In this document: piece by piece, positions 47,983-57,043 of the stretch
Numbering within the stretch: position 1 is the first letter of the stretch
How the letters are laid out: each line of letters begins with the position of its first letter
Origin: Anaerotruncus colihominis
Lineage (GTDB): Bacteria > Bacillota > Clostridia > Oscillospirales > Ruminococcaceae
Assembly: GCF_010206195.1 (NCBI RefSeq)
Contig: NZ_VIQT01000010.1
Coordinates: 186,001-250,000 of the forward strand
Reading direction: 5' to 3'
DNA length: 64,000 bases
Notes under the pieces: generated by a model
The model's input: the letters and a program-made list of their open reading frames with translations, nothing else
What the model was told of the DNA's origin: nothing
Databases searched by the model: none
Translations under genes and position numbers: made by a program

Positions 47983-49101
47983 ATGAGGCGAAGCCATTTT
48001 CTTGGGGCGGGCGCCGCTGCTGCGGTCGCTGTATGCCTGCTATGGAAAACGCAGGAGGTCGCCGCCGGCGTGCGCGCAGGGCTTGCAAACTGCGCGGATA
48101 TATTGATTCCATCGCTATTCCCATTTATGATTCTCGCGGGGTTGATCACGTCGACTGGCGCGGGCAGCGCGCTTTCACGCGCTGTATCCGTATTTTCACA
48201 CCGCGTGCTCAAAATGCCGGAAAACATGGGCGCCGTGCTTCTGATGAGCTTTTTGGGGGGATTTCCGGTCGGGGCGCGTATGCTTTCCGACATGCTGGCG
48301 CGCGGCGAAACCGACAGAGATACCGCATCGCGCGCGCTCTGCTGCTGTGTCAACGCAGGGCCGTCCTTCCTTATTTCGGCAGTCGGCGCGGGGCTTCTGC
48401 ACAGCCGGTCCGCGGGGGTTCTCCTGCTCGCCGCACAGCTTCTCAGCGCCTTTATTGTCGGCGCGTTTGTTTTTTCCGGCGCTCATGCGGACCGGCCGGC
48501 AGCCGGCCCGCATCATCGTTTCCCCTCCGAACGCGGGGCCTTTGTGGCAGCGGTACGCAGCGCAAGCGCCTCCATGCTGTCTGTCTGCGCATTTGTCGTC
48601 GCGTTTGCAGCCATCACGGCGCTGCTTTCTGCGGCCGGCGCGGTCGGCGCGCTGGCCCAATCGCTTGGCGCGCTGTTCCCGGCGCTCGGCGCGCCGTTTT
48701 TTTCCGCCGCGCTCTCCGGGGTGCTGGAGGTCACAAACGGCTGCATCCAGGCGGGCGCGCTTGGCGGACGCGCCGGATTTACGCTCTGCGCTTTTCTCAC
48801 CTCCTTCTCCTCTCTGAGCATCATGTTCCAGGTGCGCGCCTGTTTTTCTCAGGAAAACCTCCCGCGTTTTGGGCCGTTTTACCGCTCGCGGCTGGCGCAC
48901 GGCGCGATCACCGCTTTGCTGGCCAGTCTGTTCTATCAGCTCCTTCCAGCGCAAACGCTCTCTGTAATGGCGGCGGGCGGCGTACATGCGGCCGCCGCCC
49001 CGAATACGCCGAACCGGCTGGTTACGGCGCTCTGCCTGATTTGTATGTGCGCCATCCTGCTGCCAGCCGGACCGCGCAAAAATGCCTGCATGACAGAATA
49101 A
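47983..49101 (+). CDS. ylbJ: Sporulation integral membrane protein YlbJ-like
   Basis: A 372-residue protein with about 8-9 hydrophobic helices and nucleoside-recognition (Gate) domain character: LANCADILIPSLFPFMILAG, LMSFLGGFPVGARMLSDML, CCCVNAGPSFLISAVGAGLL and SGVLEVTNGCIQAGALGGRA. This is the YlbJ/SpoVV pattern, proposed to carry dipicolinic acid into the forespore membrane space. It diverges from yqfC. ATG at 47983 follows AAGGGG; the frame opens further upstream at 47920 without conservation. Confidence 0.88.
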   Translation: MRRSHFLGAGAAAAVAVCLLWKTQEVAAGVRAGLANCADILIPSLFPFMILAGLITSTGAGSALSRAVSVFSHRVLKMPENMGAVLLMSFLGGFPVGARMLSDMLARGETDRDTASRALCCCVNAGPSFLISAVGAGLLHSRSAGVLLLAAQLLSAFIVGAFVFSGAHADRPAAGPHHRFPSERGAFVAAVRSASASMLSVCAFVVAFAAITALLSAAGAVGALAQSLGALFPALGAPFFSAALSGVLEVTNGCIQAGALGGRAGFTLCAFLTSFSSLSIMFQVRACFSQENLPRFGPFYRSRLAHGAITALLASLFYQLLPAQTLSVMAAGGVHAAAAPNTPNRLVTALCLICMCAILLPAGPRKNACMTE

Positions 49102-49267
49102 GTGATCTGTTAAAGATTTGTATATGGAAATAAGGCGTCGAATCCTGTATAATGAAACAATACCGGATTGTATCGGGAGGATTCGAAACTAGAACAAGCA
49201 AAAATTTCATTCGATCTCCAGCCGGTCGATTCCACACTTTGTAAGCTGTTTGAAAGGAGGGAGCGTT

Positions 49268-49486
49268 ATGCGTCGCTCACAGCTTTTTTCCAATGAGATC
49301 CCGCCAGCCTGCCAATATTGTAAATATGGGTTTATCACACGCTCAGGCGAAACCGTCCTCTGTGAAAAACGCGGCGTCACTGCGCCGCATGCCTCCTGCC
49401 GGAAATACCGTTACGCACCGCTCAAGCGCGTGCCCAAACGGCCCAACGCACTGCCGGCTTTTGATCCATCCGATTTTAAATTGTAA
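49268..49486 (+). CDS. Small cysteine-containing protein
   Basis: A 72-residue protein with QYCKYGF, a C-x2-C pair (CQYCKYG), then VLCEKRG and ASCRKYRYAP, four cysteines in a likely zinc knuckle, and a Pro-rich tail. GGAGGGAG precedes the ATG. It lies 15 bases before the amidase gene and is probably co-transcribed. No function is assigned. Confidence 0.75.
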   Translation: MRRSQLFSNEIPPACQYCKYGFITRSGETVLCEKRGVTAPHASCRKYRYAPLKRVPKRPNALPAFDPSDFKL

Positions 49487-49501
49487 TTGAGGAACAGATT
49501 C

Positions 49502-52249
49502 ATGAAGCACGAGACAAAACGCACCATTCTGCGCACCCTGCTGGCGTCCCTGGCAATCATCGCGGCCACCTGCGCCGTTTTGTATGCCAGCGACCTGTTG
49601 ACCGCTCCCATTTCGCCCAAAACGCCGCCCGCCGGCATCCCCCCTGCCGGAGAGAAATTACGCGCGCTGACTGTCCGCACACGCGGCAACGCCGACTTCC
49701 CATCTGAGCCTGGACTCTCCGCAAAGGAGCAGCGCGCGCAGCTCAATGAAATCGCCGCGTTCGCCGCGGAATACGGCTACAACGCTGTGTTCTTTGAAGC
49801 CGCGCCGTCCTGCGACGCTCTTTACCGCTCGTCAATCCTGCCTTCCAGCGCCTATTGGATGGGGCAGCAGGGCGCGTTCGCTTTCTTTGACCCGCTTGAT
49901 TATCTCGTCAGCGTGTGCAAGGAATCCGGAATCCAGGTTTATGCGGTCATTGATCCGTTTGCGGTATCAGACGGGGAGCTTGCAGCATCCTCGCCCGCGT
50001 CAAAAAATCCGAACTGGGTGACGGCAGATGGTACGCTAAATCCCACAGAGCCGGGCGTTCAGCAGCTCGCCGGCTCTGTGGCGGCTGAGCTCGCCACCCG
50101 CTATGACATTGCGGGAATCGTGCTTGACGGCGTGGACCCCTCCGGATTCGCAACCATTGACAATTATGCGGCCGCGCTCGCTGAAACGGCGGCGCAGATG
50201 CGGGGCGCCCTGCGCCAAAAGGAGGGCCAGCGTCTTGGCATGATGCTCTCGTCCGGCGCTTCGCCAAATGCCGCTTCACTTTTGGCAAGCGGCTCGCTTG
50301 ATTTTGCCGTCCCTGATCTGGCCGGACTTACTGAACAGGAACTCCCCAGCGTGCTGGCTGTCTGGCGAACCTCCGGCGTCCCATACTACCTGTTGTATAC
50401 CGCGAGCGACGACAGGGCGTTTTCCCATCTTGCCGACGCAATCCTCTATCAGGAGCGCGCTGCCGGCAGCGGCCTGGTCGTCAACAGCTTTTCCTCGCTG
50501 CACACCGATTCACGTGCCGCCGCTTATTCCCTGGCCGCCTCGTTTGCACAGACCGAGCCGGCGAATATGCCCGATCTGACCTTCAGCACAGAATTCGCTG
50601 TGACGCGTCCGACAGAAACGCTGACTGTCGGTTCGGATTGGGAAAGCTACTTCATCACCGGCACGTCCGACCCAAGCCTGCCGGTATTCTACAACGGCAC
50701 GGAGATCACCCGCTCTCCCTCCGGGCTTTGGGGCGTGCTGGTCAATGTGCCATACGGCACAAATACCTATACCTTTACGCAGGACGGCGTCAACAAGACG
50801 GCTACCATTGTACGCAATCAACCGTCTGCGTCTGCGGCCATCAGTGCCATTGTGAAAAGCTCCGTCTACCCGTTGAGCGCTGAGGCCGTACTCCCTGGAC
50901 AATCGCTCAAGCTCTCGTGCACTGCCCCGGGCGGCGGAACCGTTACCGCGTCGGTCGGCGGATTGACCGCGGCGCTTGAACCGGTCGCACAGGCTGCGGA
51001 CGGCGTTGCCGTCACCTATCAGGCAACCATCGATGTTTCGTCGCTCGCACAGGACGGAGAGGTCAGGAATATAGGACCTGTCGCCTATACGCTTGAATAC
51101 GGCGGCGTCAATTCCGAGCAGCAGTCGGCCGGCGATGTCTACGCCTGCGGAAACGGCGCGCGCCCTGTTGCAGTTATGAAAACGTTCATCGTACCGGTCA
51201 ATGCCAACGCCGCTGACGACGGCAAATATACAACCATCCTCAAGGAGGATTGCGTCGATTACATCACGGAGAATGTCGGCAGTTATTACCACCTTTCATC
51301 AGGCGGTTATGTACTCAAGGGCGCAGTCGATATCCTGGAAGGCTCCCAGACAGCGGAAACAAACGCTTCCTCGCTTTCGCTGGAGCAAACGGATAAGGGT
51401 GAAAAACTCATAATCCGCGGAACTGCCCGCCCCGCGTTTGACGGCGTAGCGGATGACGGAAGCGTTACAATCCGGCTTTATAATGTAACCGGCTTTGAAA
51501 ACCTAAGCACAGCCGCGCTTGACAGCAAGCTGTGTTCATCAATTGAAGGCAGTACGGAGCAGAACACCGTGACGCTCACATTCCATTTAAATGAGGGCGT
51601 GCGGCTGCTCGGTTGGGATGTCCGCTTCAATGACAATGACACGGTGATCTATCTCAAACAGCGGCCGACGCTTAACCGCGCTTCGGCAAAGCCCCTTTCC
51701 GGTATTACGGTTGTGCTTGATCCCGGTCACGGTGGCGACGATCCTGGAGCAGCCGGCATCCCTGGTCCAAACGGGCCGTTTGAAAATATTTTAAATCTGG
51801 CGGACTCTTACGCCATTGAAAGCCGTCTGACGGCGCTCGGCGCAAAGGTGCATATTCTGCACAACGATGAAAATATGACGCTCAATGAACGCGTCGGGTT
51901 GGCGGAACAGTTTGACGCCGATATGTTTATTTCGAGCCACCACAATTCCCTCTCTGAAACAGTTGATTCCAATGATGTTTCCGGTATTGAGGTCTACTAT
52001 TACAACGACCAGTCTGAGCTGCTCGCTGAAAAGATTGGCTGGAGCCTCGCGGAGGATACAGGCCGCAAGCTGCGGTTTACTGAACAGTCATGGTACCGCG
52101 TTACGATGATGACCGGTTGTCCGGCGGTGCTTGTCGAATCAGGTTACATCTGCAACCCCACGGAATATGAGGAAATCGCAGATGAATACGCCATGTTTAA
52201 ATACGGCAACGCCGTCGCTGACGCTGTGCTCCAGTACTTTGCAGCATAA
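49502..52249 (+). CDS. GHL10-like domain fused to Amidase_3 N-acetylmuramoyl-L-alanine amidase
   Basis: A 915-residue surface protein. Residues 10-30 are a membrane anchor or signal. Residues about 53-350 look like a glycosyl-hydrolase-like TIM barrel (GHL10): LRALTVRT, NEIAAFAAEYGYNAVFFEAA, DALYRSSILPSSAYWMG, FDPLDYLVSVCKESGIQVYA, IAGIVLDGVD. A beta-rich middle (about 370-720) resembles Ig or AMIN-type modules. The C-terminal amidase (about 735-915) has zinc motifs DPGHGG, an ENI segment, SSHHN and catalytic VESGY. It probably cleaves stem peptides from peptidoglycan. The combination is unusual. Confidence 0.88.
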   Translation: MKHETKRTILRTLLASLAIIAATCAVLYASDLLTAPISPKTPPAGIPPAGEKLRALTVRTRGNADFPSEPGLSAKEQRAQLNEIAAFAAEYGYNAVFFEAAPSCDALYRSSILPSSAYWMGQQGAFAFFDPLDYLVSVCKESGIQVYAVIDPFAVSDGELAASSPASKNPNWVTADGTLNPTEPGVQQLAGSVAAELATRYDIAGIVLDGVDPSGFATIDNYAAALAETAAQMRGALRQKEGQRLGMMLSSGASPNAASLLASGSLDFAVPDLAGLTEQELPSVLAVWRTSGVPYYLLYTASDDRAFSHLADAILYQERAAGSGLVVNSFSSLHTDSRAAAYSLAASFAQTEPANMPDLTFSTEFAVTRPTETLTVGSDWESYFITGTSDPSLPVFYNGTEITRSPSGLWGVLVNVPYGTNTYTFTQDGVNKTATIVRNQPSASAAISAIVKSSVYPLSAEAVLPGQSLKLSCTAPGGGTVTASVGGLTAALEPVAQAADGVAVTYQATIDVSSLAQDGEVRNIGPVAYTLEYGGVNSEQQSAGDVYACGNGARPVAVMKTFIVPVNANAADDGKYTTILKEDCVDYITENVGSYYHLSSGGYVLKGAVDILEGSQTAETNASSLSLEQTDKGEKLIIRGTARPAFDGVADDGSVTIRLYNVTGFENLSTAALDSKLCSSIEGSTEQNTVTLTFHLNEGVRLLGWDVRFNDNDTVIYLKQRPTLNRASAKPLSGITVVLDPGHGGDDPGAAGIPGPNGPFENILNLADSYAIESRLTALGAKVHILHNDENMTLNERVGLAEQFDADMFISSHHNSLSETVDSNDVSGIEVYYYNDQSELLAEKIGWSLAEDTGRKLRFTEQSWYRVTMMTGCPAVLVESGYICNPTEYEEIADEYAMFKYGNAVADAVLQYFAA

Positions 52250-52270
52250 TACAACCGCCCAAGTGCGGAG

Positions 52271-52307
52271 AAAGCCCGCGGCCGTGGAAACACACGGCCG
52301 CGGGCTT
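52271..52307. terminator. Bidirectional terminator
   Basis: AAAGCCCGCGGCCGTG and CACGGCCGCGGGCTTT form a perfect 16-bp stem between the convergent amidase and NSS genes. Confidence 0.92.
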
Positions 52308-52354
52308 TCTGTATGGTAGTGATGATGATTATGATCTGAAACCGTGCGGCCGGA

Positions 52355-53704
52355 TCAGCCGATACCGCCAAAGATAATGCCTGCAACCAGAGCGACAACC
52401 GCCAGGATGCAGTAAACATACTTCGCCAGCGGATAGAACCAATTACCAATTGGTTTCAGTCTGCCTTCATTGACCGCTTTCAGGACATATTCCTTGCCAG
52501 CGATCCAGAAGAACATAACGCCTGCCAGCAGCGCGCCCAGAGGGCAGATATAGATGGAAACCACATCCATCCACTGGGATGTAATTGCCTGGATCATAAT
52601 GGCAACCGCACAGCCGATCACCAGGATAACTGCGGTCGCAGGCGCCCGTTTAAGGCCGAATTTTTCTTGAAGGGTTGCCACCGGGGCCTCATAAAGGTTG
52701 ATAATCGAGCTGACGCCTGCAAAGAGCACACAAACATAGAATACGATCGCGATAACCCTGCCGGCAGGCATACCGTTGATGATGTTAACCAGATACACAA
52801 ACATCAGGCCAGGTCCGGCGGATACATCGTTCATGGCCATGCCGCTGGCAGCGATGGCCGGGATGATTACAAACGCTGCCAACAGGGCCGCCATCGTGTC
52901 AAAAACAGCCACGTTGCGCGCAGAAATTGGAAGGTCCTCATTTTTAGGCAGATAAGAGCCGTAGATAACGCTGCCGTTACCAGCCACCGACAGGGAGAAA
53001 AACGCTTGACCAAATGCGAAAACCCACAGCTCCACACTGGCCAGCCCCGCAGGATTCAGTGTCAGAATAAATTTGTAGCCTTCACTTGCGCCGGGCAGTG
53101 TAAAGATATAGATGCCAAGCGCGACAAACAGGAAAAACAGAACCGGCATCATGATCTTGTTGGCAATTTCGATACCGTTTGCGACACCCAGAGCCATGAT
53201 GATCAGGCTGACCACAATCGCGACAATGATCCATGGAAAGTTATCAACGGAAATCGTATCGAACGCCGGCCCAATCACAGACATATCCTGTCCCATGGCT
53301 GACAGTTCGCCACTGAACGCCATAACCGTGTACTTAAAAATCCAGCCCATGACCACTGTATAACCGATCGCCAACGCCATGGAACCGATGATTGGAATGA
53401 CGCCGATGGCCTCGCCGGCATTTTTCTTGCCGGTACGAAGCTCTGTACATTTGCCAAAGGCGCCAATCGGGCCGGCGCCGGCAGAGCGTCCGAGTGCAAA
53501 TTCACCGATTACGCCGGTGGCGCCAATCAAAATCACAAAGATAAAATATGGGACCAGGAAGGTCAGGCCGCCATACTTTGTGACCATAATTGGGAATCTC
53601 CAGATGTTTCCCATACCTACAGCAGAACCAATACATGCGAGAATAAATCCCCATTTGCTGTTAAAGCCGTCTCGTTTTGCCGTGGTGTTTTCAGGAGCTG
53701 ACAT
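52355..53704 (-). CDS. Sodium:neurotransmitter symporter family transporter
   Basis: A 449-residue NSS protein with about 11-12 helices. Helix 1 carries the sodium-site signature ACIGSAVGMGNIWRFP; LGRSAGAGPIGAF and AFFSLSVAGNGSVIYGSYLP (helix 6) are also typical. These LeuT-like carriers import amino acids with sodium, and members next to tryptophanase genes usually take up tryptophan or a related amino acid. It is the third gene of ridA-lyase-NSS, separated from the lyase by a 187-base gap with a hairpin. Confidence 0.93.
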   Translation of the reverse strand: MSAPENTTAKRDGFNSKWGFILACIGSAVGMGNIWRFPIMVTKYGGLTFLVPYFIFVILIGATGVIGEFALGRSAGAGPIGAFGKCTELRTGKKNAGEAIGVIPIIGSMALAIGYTVVMGWIFKYTVMAFSGELSAMGQDMSVIGPAFDTISVDNFPWIIVAIVVSLIIMALGVANGIEIANKIMMPVLFFLFVALGIYIFTLPGASEGYKFILTLNPAGLASVELWVFAFGQAFFSLSVAGNGSVIYGSYLPKNEDLPISARNVAVFDTMAALLAAFVIIPAIAASGMAMNDVSAGPGLMFVYLVNIINGMPAGRVIAIVFYVCVLFAGVSSIINLYEAPVATLQEKFGLKRAPATAVILVIGCAVAIMIQAITSQWMDVVSIYICPLGALLAGVMFFWIAGKEYVLKAVNEGRLKPIGNWFYPLAKYVYCILAVVALVAGIIFGGIG

Positions 53705-53768
53705 ATAAATCCACCTCTCTCTGCAAATGTATCGCCTGTTAAAAAATCCCTCTCACAGATAAAAGAAG

Positions 53769-53817
53769 GGAGGCGAGGTTCGCCAAAAGCCTTTATCAAT
53801 TGCGAACGCCCGCCTCC
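53769..53817 (-). promoter_or_regulatory. Intercistronic hairpin before the NSS gene
   Basis: GGAGGCG and GTTCGC pair with GCGAAC and CGCCTCC across an 18-base loop in the gap between the lyase and NSS genes. No T-run follows on the minus strand, so it may be a partial attenuator or an mRNA stability element. Confidence 0.4.
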
Positions 53818-53891
53818 TGCCGTGCGCTTCCCCGTGGCACAGTTACGTTTAACTGTTTATGTAGTAAAAGCCCTGAATATGACTTTCACTT

Positions 53892-55529
53892 TTATTCGTT
53901 GGCATATGGCTCCAAAAACGCATGGAAATGACGCATCGGAAGATTGTGGCCCCAGGTGATGCGCATATTGGGAATGCTCTCGCGATCCTCGTACAGCGCC
54001 TTGACAGCGGCAATGACATAATCCAGATGCTCCTGGGTCAAACGGCTGCGGTCGATCGCAAAACGAACCACATTTGCCAGCTCAGCCTGCTGCTCAGGGG
54101 TTTTCAGGTCATATTCCATGGAATAGTCGCCAAGCTCGGAAACACGGATACCATAGCGGCGGATCAGCTCCAGAGAGAAGCCCTCGCCTGCGAAGGTGTC
54201 GTGGCCGCGTTTGCCGTCGAAGAACTCATCCATATTGATGTATACAGCGTGTCCGCCGGCCGGAAGCACAACACCCTTGACGCCGGCCTTATAAAAGCCT
54301 TCCGCCAGGTAATTGCACTGGGCAATGCGCTCATGCATGTAGTTGAAATCGCAGGACTCGTACATACCGACAGCCAGCGCCATGATGTCGCGGCCGGACA
54401 TGCCGCCGTAGGAATCGTTGCCGTAGCAGGAGATCTGCTTGACCTTTAAGATAACGCCCACATCGGTCTTGATTGTGCCATCCTCGTTGAAGTCGGAGAA
54501 CTTCTTCCAGAACAGACCCTTGTCGCGGAAAGCAAGCATTCCGCCCATATTGGCGTGACCGTCCTTCTTGGCGGACATGGAGAACGCGTCGCAGTAGGAG
54601 AACATCTCCGTGGCGATCTCGGCGATGGACTTATCAGCGTAGCCTTCCTCATTCATCTTGATGAAGTAGCAGTTTTCAGCCCAGCGCGCAACGTCGAACA
54701 CCAGCGGAATGTCGTATTTATGCGCGACACGGTTGATCTCTTTGATATTGGCCATGGAAACAGGCTGGCCGCAGATGGGGTTATTGGTGATGCAGGTGAA
54801 AATCAGCGGTACGTTCTCAGGGCCGACGGCATTGATGAGCTGCTCCAGCTTTTCAATATCCATGTTGCCCTTGAACGGGTTCTTTTCATACCGGCCGCCT
54901 TCGGGAATCTCGTACAACAGCTCCTTGTTGTACAGGTTGCGGGGCACCGAACCCATCTGCTTAATGTTGCCCTCGGTGGTGTCAAAGTGGCCGTTGGAGG
55001 GGATGGTAAAGACCTTACCGGGGTGGCGCCTGGCCAGAATGTTCTTGACGATCTCCATCAGCACGGACTCAGCCGCGCGTCCCTGTTGAATGATGAAGGT
55101 GTTGGGGCGTTCCATCTGGGCCGCTCCACCGTTAAACAGGCCGCCTTCATACTCGCACAGGTACAGCTCATCCATCATTCTTTCCACATCGCGGCAGTCG
55201 GTGCGGACCAGGTCGATAGACTTTTTCCAGTTCTTTTCGCCGCCGCGCTCAAAAATATCGCGGAACGTATCCAGCAGCACATAATAACCGGTGTTGCGGC
55301 CATACGCCTCGTCGCCCAAAAACAGGGACGCCCATTGCTGGTTGGTCATGGCGGTGGTGCCGGAGTCGGACAGCATATCCACGGTTAGCATGCCGGACGG
55401 GAACGCAAACTCATTGTAATGAGTGGCCTTCAGGGCGCGCTCGCGCTGCTCGACGGTTACATTGGGCACATCACGGACTGCAAAGGTGAAATGGTGGGGG
55501 ACGGGAACATTCAGCGGATACTCTTTCAT
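53892..55529 (-). CDS. Tryptophanase-family beta-eliminating lyase with insertion
   Basis: A 545-residue PLP enzyme of the tryptophanase/tyrosine phenol-lyase family. Visible motifs: MLSDSGTTAMTNQQWASLFL, GDEAYGRNTGYY, IIQQGRAAESVL, FTCITNNPICGQPVSMANIK, LVFDVARWAEN (Asp to the PLP nitrogen) and SAKKDGHANMGGML, with K322 the likely PLP lysine. E. coli TnaA has about 471 residues; here roughly 45 extra residues lie at about 95-143, between FRDIFE and the QGR motif, and more near 340-365. Products would be pyruvate, ammonia and indole, phenol or a thiol. Whether tryptophan is the substrate is open. ATG at 55529 follows GGAGG. Confidence 0.85.
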   Translation of the reverse strand: MKEYPLNVPVPHHFTFAVRDVPNVTVEQRERALKATHYNEFAFPSGMLTVDMLSDSGTTAMTNQQWASLFLGDEAYGRNTGYYVLLDTFRDIFERGGEKNWKKSIDLVRTDCRDVERMMDELYLCEYEGGLFNGGAAQMERPNTFIIQQGRAAESVLMEIVKNILARRHPGKVFTIPSNGHFDTTEGNIKQMGSVPRNLYNKELLYEIPEGGRYEKNPFKGNMDIEKLEQLINAVGPENVPLIFTCITNNPICGQPVSMANIKEINRVAHKYDIPLVFDVARWAENCYFIKMNEEGYADKSIAEIATEMFSYCDAFSMSAKKDGHANMGGMLAFRDKGLFWKKFSDFNEDGTIKTDVGVILKVKQISCYGNDSYGGMSGRDIMALAVGMYESCDFNYMHERIAQCNYLAEGFYKAGVKGVVLPAGGHAVYINMDEFFDGKRGHDTFAGEGFSLELIRRYGIRVSELGDYSMEYDLKTPEQQAELANVVRFAIDRSRLTQEHLDYVIAAVKALYEDRESIPNMRITWGHNLPMRHFHAFLEPYANE

Positions 55530-55666
55530 AATACTTATACCTCCATATTTGACGCTGTGCGTATCAATTTCAGAGGATACCCCGGTCATCGTTTACCAGT
55601 TTCCCGTTTCAGGCAACTACGACTGGCGGACAGTACCTTTACCAAATTAAAATTGCGGCCTGACAG

Positions 55667-56044
55667 TCATGCCTCGGCGATGACCTCAATCTCAACGAGC
55701 GCATCCTTGGGCAGGCGGGCGACCTCCACGGCCGAACGGGCGGGGAATGCACCTTCGCTGAAGAAGGTGGCGTACACCTCGTTCATAGCGCCGAAGTTGT
55801 TCATATCGCTGAGAAAAACAGTCGTCTTGACAACCTTGTCCATGCTGCTTCCCGCTTCCTCCAGGATCGCCTTGACGTTGGTCAGGGACTGGCGGGTCTG
55901 CGCCTGGATTCCCTCCGGGAAAGCGCCGGTCGCCGGATCAAGCGGGAGCTGGCCGGAAGTGATCACCAGGCCGCCCAGCCCGATCGCCTGGGAATACGGG
56001 CCGATCGCCGCCGGCGCGCGGTCAGTGCTGATTATTTTTTTCAT
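55667..56044 (-). CDS. ridA: RidA family enamine/imine deaminase
   Basis: A 125-residue RidA protein: [80 protein letters not shown]. The Arg in PARSAVEVA is the catalytic one. It hydrolyses 2-aminoacrylate, the direct product of beta-elimination, to pyruvate and ammonia. As first gene of the lyase operon, this is a neat functional match. Confidence 0.96.
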   Translation of the reverse strand: MKKIISTDRAPAAIGPYSQAIGLGGLVITSGQLPLDPATGAFPEGIQAQTRQSLTNVKAILEEAGSSMDKVVKTTVFLSDMNNFGAMNEVYATFFSEGAFPARSAVEVARLPKDALVEIEVIAEA

Positions 56045-56077
56045 AGGATCGATCCTCCTTTTTCTAACTCTGCAATA

Positions 56078-56105
56078 ATTTTATCACAAATATAAAAGTT
56101 GTCAA
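56078..56105 (-). promoter_or_regulatory. Promoter of the ridA-lyase-NSS operon
   Basis: On the minus strand TTGACA (56105-56100), 16 bases, TAAAAT (56083-56078). It lies in a markedly AT-rich divergent region (56090-56280), unlike the GC-rich surroundings. Confidence 0.7.
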
Positions 56106-56238
56106 TTGTTATTTCGCTTTAATTTTACGATTTGTTTAAATTGTTTCTTATAGTTATATATATTTATATAAAATAACAACAATTTAAAAAATTTTATCAA
56201 ATATATTTCTTATCGCAATAAAAAATTCCTAAATAGCT

Positions 56239-56267
56239 TTGACAAAATTCCAATCAACCGATATAAT
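56239..56267 (+). promoter_or_regulatory. Consensus promoter of the YheO-like regulator
   Basis: TTGACA (56239-56244), 17 bases, TATAAT (56262-56267), both hexamers perfect. The start codon of the regulator is at 56326. Confidence 0.85.
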
Positions 56268-56325
56268 GGATTTAGGCACATTTTTATGATCATGCCAGAA
56301 CATTATCTGGCCGAAAGGTAACGAT

Positions 56326-57024
56326 ATGACGAATCCGATGCTTCAGCATTATATAAGGCTGACGGAATTTCTGGGACATACCTTGGGACCGGATTATGAG
56401 GTTGCTCTGCATGACCTGACGGACAAAAACCGTTCCATTGTCGCCATTGCCAACAGCCATGTGAGCGGGCGGGAGGTCGGCGCGCCTCTGACCAATATAG
56501 CCCTTAAAATTCTGATGGACAAAAGTTATGAAAAAAAGGACTATATTACGCATTACCGCGGTGTGTCCACCGAAGGACGGACGCTGCGTTCCTCCACGCT
56601 GTTCATCAAGCATAATGGAAAACTGATCGGGATGCTGTGCATCAATTTCGACGACAGCCGTTATCATGCTGTGAGCGAAAGCATCCTGCGCCTGTGCCAC
56701 CCGGACCAGTTTGTGGATACCAACTTCCAGGTGGATGAAACGCGCGTCTCCGACGCGCCGTATGCTCTGCCGGCTGTGGAGCAGTTCCACAACTCCAGCG
56801 GCGGCGTGGCCGAGGACGCTGTTTTGAGGGAACTGAAGCGGCTGGATCTGTCCCCTGTGCGGCTGACGCCGGAGGAACGCCTCCAGATCATCCATACCCT
56901 GGAGAGCGACGGAATCTTCCTGCTCAAGGGAGCGGTCAAATCTGTGGCTGATATCCTTCAGTGCTCTCAGGCGAGCGTATACCGTTACCTCTCCCAAATC
57001 CGGCGGGAGGACGCGGCGGAATAA
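56326..57024 (+). CDS. YheO/DauR-like PAS-HTH transcriptional regulator
   Basis: A 232-residue protein. The N-terminal YheO/PAS-like domain (about 8-120) reads LGPDYEVALHDLTDKNRSIV, ANSHVSGREVGAPLTN and LFIKHNGKLIGMLCINFD. The C-terminal helix-turn-helix (about 180-225) reads TLESDGIFLLKGAVKSVADI and ASVYRYLSQIRRED. In Pseudomonas a relative (DauR) controls D-arginine catabolism, and several members sit next to RidA and amino-acid genes. It diverges from the ridA-lyase-NSS operon and is its likely regulator. Confidence 0.9.
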   Translation: MTNPMLQHYIRLTEFLGHTLGPDYEVALHDLTDKNRSIVAIANSHVSGREVGAPLTNIALKILMDKSYEKKDYITHYRGVSTEGRTLRSSTLFIKHNGKLIGMLCINFDDSRYHAVSESILRLCHPDQFVDTNFQVDETRVSDAPYALPAVEQFHNSSGGVAEDAVLRELKRLDLSPVRLTPEERLQIIHTLESDGIFLLKGAVKSVADILQCSQASVYRYLSQIRREDAAE

Positions 57025-57043
57025 ACAGATTGGAGACGGTTTC

